A stretch of 32,534 nucleotides of DNA from Burkholderiales bacterium. Its GTDB lineage: Bacteria; Pseudomonadota; Gammaproteobacteria; Burkholderiales; JAHFRG01. Of the stretch, positions 27,871 to 32,534 are shown piece by piece (position 1 is the first letter of the stretch; the number at the start of each line of letters is the position of its first letter). Location: the NCBI GenBank assembly GCA_035543335.1, contig DASZZH010000021.1, forward strand, positions 1 through 32,534, read 5' to 3'. A program made the translations under genes and the position numbers. Under the pieces are notes generated by a model. The model had not been told where the DNA came from, did not search any database, and saw only the letters and a program-made list of their open reading frames with translations.

Positions 27871-29637
27871 GCCAACGGAAACATTTCCGTGGACATACTT
27901 TCCGGCATCGTGCAGGGCGGTTCAGGCACGGGCGCAGGCGTGCGATTTCAGGACGGCGCCAACAATACATTGACCAATCACGGCACGATCACGACAGCAG
28001 GCGGCCTCGGCGGCTCGGCGATTATCGGTGGCACCAAAAACGAAACGATAAATAACTTCGGTACCGTCACCGGCAACGTCGATCTCGGCGCCGGCAGTAA
28101 CGCCTTTAACAACAAAGAGGACGCGACTTTCAACTCCGGCGCGACGGTCAATCTCGGCGCCGGCAACTTGCTTTCCAACGCCGGCACGCTTCTACCGGGA
28201 GGCAAAGGGAATCTTTATACGACGACACTCACCGGCAACATCGCACAGACCAGTTTAGGCGCGTATGGCGTGGATGTGGATGTCTCGAGTCCCAGTGCCG
28301 CGGCTGACCGTATGAATACAACGGGGACAGCAACTCTCGCCGGCAAAACCGATGTCAACGCTCTTAATACGGGCTTTGCCCTGCCCGGCGCGCGGCAGGT
28401 CACCATTCTCTCGGCAGCAGGAGGCGTAACGAATTCGGGCCTGGGGTTGTCCTTTGCGCCATCGGCCGTGACAAGTTACCAGCTCCTCTTCCCCAACGCG
28501 ACCGACGTGGCGCTAGGCTACAGCATCAACTTCGCGCCTGCCGGGCTTAACCGCAACCAGACCGTGATCGGTGGTTACGTTAATAACATTCAGCTTGCAG
28601 GCGGTACTGCGAGTTTCGGACCCATAGCCGCAAAGCTTTTCTCGATGCCGGATATCGCGAGCCTCGGGACCGCCTACAATCAGTTGAGCCCTGAACCCCT
28701 TCTGCTGCTGTCCACCACCACTATGTACTCGGACTTGCGTTTCTCCGACGCCCTGCACAGCTGCAGGAAACGTGATGGCGAGTTCCGGTTCGTGAGCGAA
28801 GGCGAGTGCAGCTGGATTCGCGTGGAGGGGAGCAACCTGCATCAACAACCGACCGACTCGAACATAGGCTTCAAGCGGGAGGCGTACACCTTTGCTACCG
28901 GGGTGCAGAAGGAGGTGAACGAGAATTGGCACGCGGGATTCGGGATTTCCTTCGAGACCAGCACGCTCCATGTCGGCAGCCTCGCCGAGAGCGATGGCAC
29001 TCAGTTTGAGTTTGGGGTAATTGCAAAGAGAAACGAGGGCCCGACTGCCTTCTCGGCATCCCTCAGCGTGGGCCACGGTTCCTACCACAACAATCGCTTT
29101 GTCAACCTGCTGGTGCCCGGTACCACCGCGCAAAGTGATCAGGGAGTCACATTTGCTGCCAGCCACGTGCGGCTATCCCGGGATTTTGGGCAAGATACGG
29201 TCTGGTATCTGCGGCCTTTGATCGATGTCGGCATCACCTATGTGTACCACAGCGCTTTCAACGAGACGGGAGCAGGTGCGGCCAACCTTAATGTCAAGAG
29301 CGGCGATCAAACACTTGTGAGTCTTCAACCTGGGTTGGAGGTCGGCCGTGAGTTTAAGACGGGTGGTGGTATTCTGATACGGCCGTTCGGCATGGTCGGC
29401 GTCACCCAATTTCTTTCGGGCACCACTCCAGGTATAACAGCCGTACTACAAGGTGCGCCCGCAGGCACAGCGCCGTTCACCGTGACGAGCGAAATGGACA
29501 AGACTTATGCGAACCTCTCGGTCGGTGTCGATACGCTGAGTGTGAACGGGATAACCCTCCGGGTGAGCTACACCGGTCAATTTTCTACGCATTCGGAATT
29601 TCATAGCGCTAGTCTGAAGCTATCGATTCCGTTCTAG
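26278..29637 (+). CDS. Adhesin fragment 3: last repeats and translocator barrel
   Basis: The third frame (1,119 residues from a GTG inside a repeat) carries about nine more repeats. A beta-helix-like tail without poly-glycine follows (NNFGTVTGNVDLGAGSN, GATVNLGAGN), then the autotransporter linker with LPGGKGNLYTTTLTGN. The 12-strand outer-membrane translocator begins near 28660 (LGTAYNQLSPEPLLLL). The final residues SASLKLSIPF, ending in F, match the barrel-assembly signal recognised by BamA. Cysteine pairs occur in loops at 26617-26637 (CX5C) and 27451-27462 (CX2C), with another pair near the barrel (28762 and 28807). It could be expressed only as part of the full protein. Confidence 0.8.
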   Translation: MTVTGSGGITTVGDYSEGIFAHSIGGGGGNGGSSLQVILGQEAPAGGTTANLGVNIGGAGGDSSFGGTVTVDRSGKIETSGINSSGIYAQSVGGGGGVGGRANTLSFLLPGKSCTDETVCNGPEKEGNNINLKVVVGGNGGGSADGGVVNVKNNGTIITHGQQSPGIFAQSVGGGGGAGGNGVLGLGGLIPERVNDGLEIALTLEELRDLHKGGFVGYAKTLDATVGGSGGSSGKGAHVTVMNTGTITTLGDDSAAIFAQSIGGGGGVGGNADAGLLGKISVAGGAGSAGDGGAVAVTHSGDITTDGKRSHGIFAQSVGGGGGVSGDVERFLKSIGLNIGIGVSFGRDGGNSGNGGDVTVNNNGNITTHGEGAVGIFAQSIGGGGGDLGDLCNNCAGNAGDLGNNPLGFAGSGGGAGDGGKVTIESKGNITTSGVEAYGILAQSLGGGGGKAGGFWGSIGGNGAASDVTVTHMGDITTTGDGSHGILAQSGGGGVAQNKAGNVNVTVKGNVTISGANADGIRAQSIGVTPAANGNISVDILSGIVQGGSGTGAGVRFQDGANNTLTNHGTITTAGGLGGSAIIGGTKNETINNFGTVTGNVDLGAGSNAFNNKEDATFNSGATVNLGAGNLLSNAGTLLPGGKGNLYTTTLTGNIAQTSLGAYGVDVDVSSPSAAADRMNTTGTATLAGKTDVNALNTGFALPGARQVTILSAAGGVTNSGLGLSFAPSAVTSYQLLFPNATDVALGYSINFAPAGLNRNQTVIGGYVNNIQLAGGTASFGPIAAKLFSMPDIASLGTAYNQLSPEPLLLLSTTTMYSDLRFSDALHSCRKRDGEFRFVSEGECSWIRVEGSNLHQQPTDSNIGFKREAYTFATGVQKEVNENWHAGFGISFETSTLHVGSLAESDGTQFEFGVIAKRNEGPTAFSASLSVGHGSYHNNRFVNLLVPGTTAQSDQGVTFAASHVRLSRDFGQDTVWYLRPLIDVGITYVYHSAFNETGAGAANLNVKSGDQTLVSLQPGLEVGREFKTGGGILIRPFGMVGVTQFLSGTTPGITAVLQGAPAGTAPFTVTSEMDKTYANLSVGVDTLSVNGITLRVSYTGQFSTHSEFHSASLKLSIPF

Positions 29638-29856
29638 TTCTATTTTGAGCGACGCCCGTAGCGATATTGTCAAGTTAAAGGATAGGGGGTTTAATGGGGG
29701 ATGAACTCATCCCACCTCTCGTATCGCGGTCATCGCTTTCCGGCCCAAATTATTAGCCACTGGGGGAATTGCCCTTCATCAGTGACAGTCTCGCCCACGT
29801 GTCGGCTTTTTCTATTCATATCGATGTTAAGTTGACAGAATCGTACGAGCGCTCGT

Positions 29857-30600
29857 TTACCAGTAATTCTCAACGGAAATTTGCCCCGGCTCTTTGCGCT
29901 TGTTGAGCTTAAGGCCGCGGCCCTCCAACACGGCGCGCGTATCTTTCACCATATCGGGATTGCCGCAAATCATCACTTGCGAATGTTCGGAAGAGATTGC
30001 GATGCCGGCGCGCGCTTCCAGCCGTCCGTCCTGGATCGCTGCGGGAACGCGGCCTTTGATGGCGAATACCGTGTCCTCGCGGCTTATAAATGGAACGTAT
30101 TGAAATTGATCGGAATGACGTTGCTTTAAGCGCTCTATCGTCTCTTGATAGGTCAGTTCATGGCCATGGCGCACGGCGTGCACAAGCACAATTTTCTTGA
30201 AACGCCGCCACGCTTCCTCGGTCTTGCAGATGGAAAGAAACGGCCCCAGCGCGGTCCCCGTTGAAAGTAACCATAGGTGCTCGTTTTGCGGCATGTCGGC
30301 GAGCGTGAAAAAACCGGCTCCCTTGGGCGCGAGCAGCACCTTGTCGCCTGAATTGAGATCATGCAGGCGCGGAGAAAGCGGGCCTTCCGGCACGATGATG
30401 GAATAGAATTCATAGGGCCGCTCGTCCGGCGCATTCACGAAGGAATAAGGCCGCGCCACTATGTCGCCATTGATTTCGAGCGCAAGCCGCCCGAATTGTC
30501 CGGCGCGGAACGGTTCGAGATTCGCATCGATTTGCAGCGAATAAAGATCTTTGGTCCAAAGCTTTTTGTTGACGACTTTGCCTTCTATCCATTTACTCAT
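29857..30600 (-). CDS. fpr: Ferredoxin/flavodoxin-NADP+ reductase
   Basis: A 247-residue FAD enzyme exchanging electrons between NADP(H) and ferredoxin or flavodoxin, as in oxidative-stress defence and iron-sulfur metabolism. The FAD-binding RPYSFVNAPDERPYEFY (about 50-66) is typical of the bacterial group. The NADP region includes LLSTGTALGPFLSI and VMICGNPDMVKDT. The C-terminus ENYW matches the aromatic ending of Fpr. Start ATG at 30600, with AAGG upstream at long spacing. It faces the adhesin gene across 219 bases holding only a short GGGATG/CATCCC hairpin near 29700 and no gene that I see. It lies within the MITE-bracketed segment but its composition looks native, so it may be old chromosome. 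Confidence 0.92.
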   Translation of the reverse strand: MSKWIEGKVVNKKLWTKDLYSLQIDANLEPFRAGQFGRLALEINGDIVARPYSFVNAPDERPYEFYSIIVPEGPLSPRLHDLNSGDKVLLAPKGAGFFTLADMPQNEHLWLLSTGTALGPFLSICKTEEAWRRFKKIVLVHAVRHGHELTYQETIERLKQRHSDQFQYVPFISREDTVFAIKGRVPAAIQDGRLEARAGIAISSEHSQVMICGNPDMVKDTRAVLEGRGLKLNKRKEPGQISVENYW

Positions 30601-30871
30601 TGTGTGGCGACGCCTTAGTGTTCGTCCGATTGACTAACCGATAGCGAAGCGATAGGAAAATCTATCCGCCCTGCCCGCCCCACGCGAGCCGAGTCATGCC
30701 TGGAAATCCCGCATGAGGGGCATCGAAGCCCGCATCAGGCGTTGATTGCGGCGTTGTGGTCGCGTTTGTGTGGCGCATCGGGTGCGGACAGGTCACGTGA
30801 TGGCAAATACTGCACCTCCCCGGCCCGTTCAGGCAAGCGCCTGCGTGCACGCGGACCCGCCGCCCTGCTCT

Positions 30872-31047
30872 TCTTCTGGCCGATCATGCGCGCAATGATA
30901 TCGGTGCTGCCGCCCGCGGCAAACGGCACAATGATGCGGATTGGTTTATTCGGATAATTCGGTGCCGATGCAACTCCGGCGCTGCATGTAAAAGTTAAGA
31001 GAACCGCAAGTACCGTCAAGCGAACGGATTCTTCAACGTGCTCATGC
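30872..31047 (-). pseudogene. Remnant of a TctC/Bug-type binding protein
   Basis: The minus strand encodes a signal-peptide-like LTVLAVLLTFTCSAGVASA followed by YPNKPIRIIVPFAAGGSTDI and ARMIGQK, the N-terminal signature of tripartite tricarboxylate (Bug) solute-binding proteins. Similarity stops after QK, and the remaining roughly 270 residues expected are missing. A start-like ATG at 31045 reads MSTLKNPFA and then a stop, one base out of frame with the signal peptide. Copy 2 of the MITE begins five bases upstream of that ATG. The rest of 30601-30871 shows no recognisable gene. Confidence 0.7.
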
Positions 31048-31051
31048 CGGG

Positions 31052-31152
31052 GGTTCTGGTGCAAAATTGATTCGGGTCCACCATCCGTTGAGATTTAAGG
31101 AACATTACAACCACTAGCCGTCGTAGGGTCCTGAAGTTGTTGCACCAGAACC
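31052..31152 (+). mobile_element. MITE-like element, copy 2 (IS6-like ends)
   Basis: A 101-bp unit with perfect 13-bp terminal inverted repeats GGTTCTGGTGCAA. It lies in the same orientation as copy 1 and shares with it the block GTCGTAGGGTC and the segment GAAGTTGTTGCACCAGA (copy 1 has AAAGTTGTTGCACCAGA). The middle 40 bases have diverged, so the two were not duplicated recently. It interrupts the region just ahead of a broken Bug-type gene. No target duplication is obvious. Confidence 0.7.
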
Positions 31153-31192
31153 AGAAAACACCAGTCAGCTCAAACGCGTTCCGCCATCAATA

Positions 31193-31870
31193 CTATGGTT
31201 GATAAAGTGCAGCGAATTGCTTGCGAAGTTGCAGAAGTTTCGGCAAATCGTTGATAACGATATATGGGTAATAGGGATTGCGGGCGAGAAAGTTTTGGTG
31301 GTACTCCTCCGCTAGATAAAATTGTTTTAAGGGAACGACCTGCGTGACAATGGGGCCCGAAAATACTTTGGCCATGTTAAGCTGCTCGATGTAAGCCTGA
31401 GCGACCTGCTTCTGATCCTCGTTTGCGTAGAAGATCGCTGAGCGATACTGAGTTCCAGAATCCGGGCCCTGACGGTTCAACTCGGTTGGATCATGCGCCA
31501 CCGAGAAAAAGACCTTTAGCAGCTGGCCATAAGAAATCTGCGACGGGTCATAAGTCACCTTTACTGACTCGGCATGCCCGGTCGTGCCAGTGCTGACAAT
31601 TTCATACTTGGCCGTTGCTGCGCTTCCTCCCGAATAACCCGATGCCACGCTGGAGACGCCCTTTACATGCTTGAAGACTGCATCTACGCCCCAGAAGCAG
31701 CCCCCCGCTAGAACCGCTGTCTGTTCAACCTTGGATTCCGGAACCTGGGACTTAGCCACGAAATCGGGTATCTGTGCATTAGCAGCGCTACTTGCCAAAA
31801 TGCCCGTCGTCGGGAAAAGGACTAGAGAACATAAGATAGCGCGAGCGCAATTAAGACTGTAGTTCAGCAT
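31193..31870 (-). CDS. msrA: Exported peptide methionine sulfoxide reductase MsrA
   Basis: A 225-residue MsrA that reduces the S-form of methionine sulfoxide in proteins. The active site GGCFWG is near residue 61. Conserved YSGG, GHAE, AHDPTELNRQGPDSGTQYRSAIF and AEEYHQNFL follow. A signal peptide (about 1-31, ending AANA) sends it to the periplasm. The ATG at 31870 is preceded by AAAGGA; the frame is open for 25 codons more without a site. The mature protein has a single cysteine, so it lacks the usual C-terminal resolving cysteines and must be recycled by an external thiol. No msrB is next to it. Confidence 0.93.
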   Translation of the reverse strand: MLNYSLNCARAILCSLVLFPTTGILASSAANAQIPDFVAKSQVPESKVEQTAVLAGGCFWGVDAVFKHVKGVSSVASGYSGGSAATAKYEIVSTGTTGHAESVKVTYDPSQISYGQLLKVFFSVAHDPTELNRQGPDSGTQYRSAIFYANEDQKQVAQAYIEQLNMAKVFSGPIVTQVVPLKQFYLAEEYHQNFLARNPYYPYIVINDLPKLLQLRKQFAALYQP

Positions 31871-32534
31871 GGTAATCCTTTGCGTTTCAATTCCCGCATT
31901 TGATAGAGAAAAAACTTCGATCCGTCCTTGTGTTAACTGGCGCACCGTTTGCCAGACAACAGGCCATTCCGTTTACTGCCTAGCGTGTGGTTAGTCGGGT
32001 GCCAACGGATTTACTTACGCAGACGTCTTGCGCCCGAACGTATTCGGCTCCCGTCTGCGATTATAGTCCCTTGGTTCGCGACAGTGTGTCGGGCCAATCA
32101 CGCATCCATTTTTTTGATTTCGATAAAAGACTTTATTGAAAGTCATCTTCCCTGCTCGGTTGGCCCGGACCTAAACCAGCAGATTCGAGCCTGGACTGGC
32201 TCCCCAACCAGGGCAAAACTAGGCACTTCTGGGAATTGGCCGTGCCGCTTGCGTGATGGCGCTCCCGCCACGTATTCTCATACACAGCAGAGTTCCGGAG
32301 ATGGCGACAACCGGCCAAAAGCGGACACTGGCGAGAGGTCATATCAATCGAGTAGCCTGAGGGGTTCGAGCCCCGCTCGGCTCCCTAACCAGAGCAAATC
32401 TGGGCATTGGGAAATATCGGAACTCCTGCCCTGATGTGTTAAGGGGCTCCACTTGCAGAACTTCTAAGAAATGTAACAATAAGCGCGCTAATCCTGGCGC
32501 GTTGTTGGTTTGGCTGGAACGCACGCTTAATGCG
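31871..32534. other. Gene-poor right end of the window
   Basis: About 660 bases follow the msrA start without a convincing gene. The longest open frame (31949-32434, TTG start) has irregular, basic, serine-rich sequence and no family resemblance. The notable content is a diverged direct repeat (see next feature). The msrA promoter presumably lies in the first 100 bases, but no clear boxes were found. Confidence 0.5.
32184..32406 (+). repeat. Diverged 42-bp direct repeat, 181 bp apart
   Basis: Copy 1 is 32184-32225 and copy 2 is 32365-32406. They share TTCGAGCC, GGCTCCC, AACCAG, GCAAA and GGCA blocks at identical spacing, 33 of 42 positions. Each looks like a decayed tRNA or tmRNA 3' end (TTCGAGC loop, GGCTCC, then ACCA), but the T-stem does not pair fully and no matching 5' half is seen. 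They may be old attachment-site scars or another small repeat. Confidence 0.45.

Larger units (their letters stand above)
22260..29637 (+). pseudogene. Giant glycine-repeat autotransporter adhesin, two frameshifts
   Basis: One large type V secreted surface protein (about 2,460 residues once repaired) is spread over three frames. Its order is: an extended signal peptide ending near RIAHA; a passenger with a cadherin/VCBS-like insert; about 25 repeats built on GI(F/Y)AQS(I/V)GGGGGxGG plus a V(T)VxNxGxIxTxG strand; a pertactin-like linker; and a C-terminal beta-barrel ending in phenylalanine. One base is missing near 24078 and one near 26243; adding them restores a continuous repeat pattern. The ATG at 22260 is preceded by GGGAGG at 5-base spacing, better than the upstream GTG at 22224. 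Predicted role is adhesion or surface coating; the ligand is unknown. The gene lies between two MITE-like copies beside tRNA-Ser. Whether it is truly broken or a sequencing error is open. Confidence 0.85.

Noticed and set aside
30662..30850. A 62-residue cysteine-rich frame on the minus strand
   Set aside because: It has no ribosome-binding site and no recognisable family, and it overlaps debris after the truncated Bug-type gene.
32340..32390. A real tRNA or tmRNA ending near 32390
   Set aside because: Only three T-stem pairs form around TTCGAGC, and no acceptor 5' strand or anticodon arm is present upstream.
31949..32434. A 161-residue frame with a TTG start
   Set aside because: It has irregular composition and no domain, and its similar inner segments come from the 42-bp DNA repeat.

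Overview
The window looks like chromosome from a moderately GC-rich betaproteobacterium, possibly a sulfur-oxidising or neighbouring Nitrosomonadales-type lineage. This rests on gene families and gene order: clpS-clpA beside a cold-shock gene, a Tat-exported flavocytochrome c sulfide dehydrogenase pair, a Crp-like regulator ahead of ftsK-lolA-rarA-serS, and trxB-smr. No rRNA or species marker is present, so the lineage is an inference.

Layout. Positions 1-240 are intergenic, with an inverted repeat and the terminator of a minus-strand cold-shock gene (235-441). Proteolysis genes clpS and clpA follow (692-3272), then a membrane PAS-GAF-GGDEF diguanylate cyclase (3344-5152) and an fccA/fccB-like sulfide oxidation pair (5278-6860). 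A minus-strand pair comes next: a PF04339-type acyltransferase and a TPR protein broken by one extra base (6923-8627). It is divergent from nadE (8686-10287), which is followed by glnB (PII). A convergent minus-strand trxB-smr operon ends inside a tandem heptamer repeat. Then come a Crp/Fnr-family regulator preceded by a 38-codon overlapping ORF, a 275-bp spacer with two strong hairpins, and the ftsK - DUF4124 - lolA - rarA - serS block. Between rarA and serS sit two related inverted-repeat elements. One carries an intact GxxExxY gene; the other looks internally deleted. mltF converges on serS.

The accessory part starts at tRNA-Ser(CGA) (21959-22051). One base after its CCA lies a 99-bp element with 13-bp terminal inverted repeats of the kind seen on IS6-family elements. 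A related 101-bp copy lies in the same orientation at 31052-31152. The two bracket 9.1 kb that holds a giant (about 2,460-residue) autotransporter adhesin with about 25 glycine-rich repeats, broken by two single-base losses, a ferredoxin-NADP reductase gene, and a remnant of a tripartite-tricarboxylate-type binding protein. Beyond the second copy are an exported single-cysteine MsrA and about 660 bp with no convincing gene but a diverged 42-bp direct repeat.

How the genes work together: most of the window is housekeeping (protein quality control, NAD and nitrogen sensing, thiol redox, chromosome segregation, lipoprotein transport, replication-fork maintenance, translation, peptidoglycan turnover). 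The sulfide dehydrogenase pair adds an energy-metabolism function. The tRNA-adjacent adhesin segment is the most likely acquired region and the part most worth a second look.
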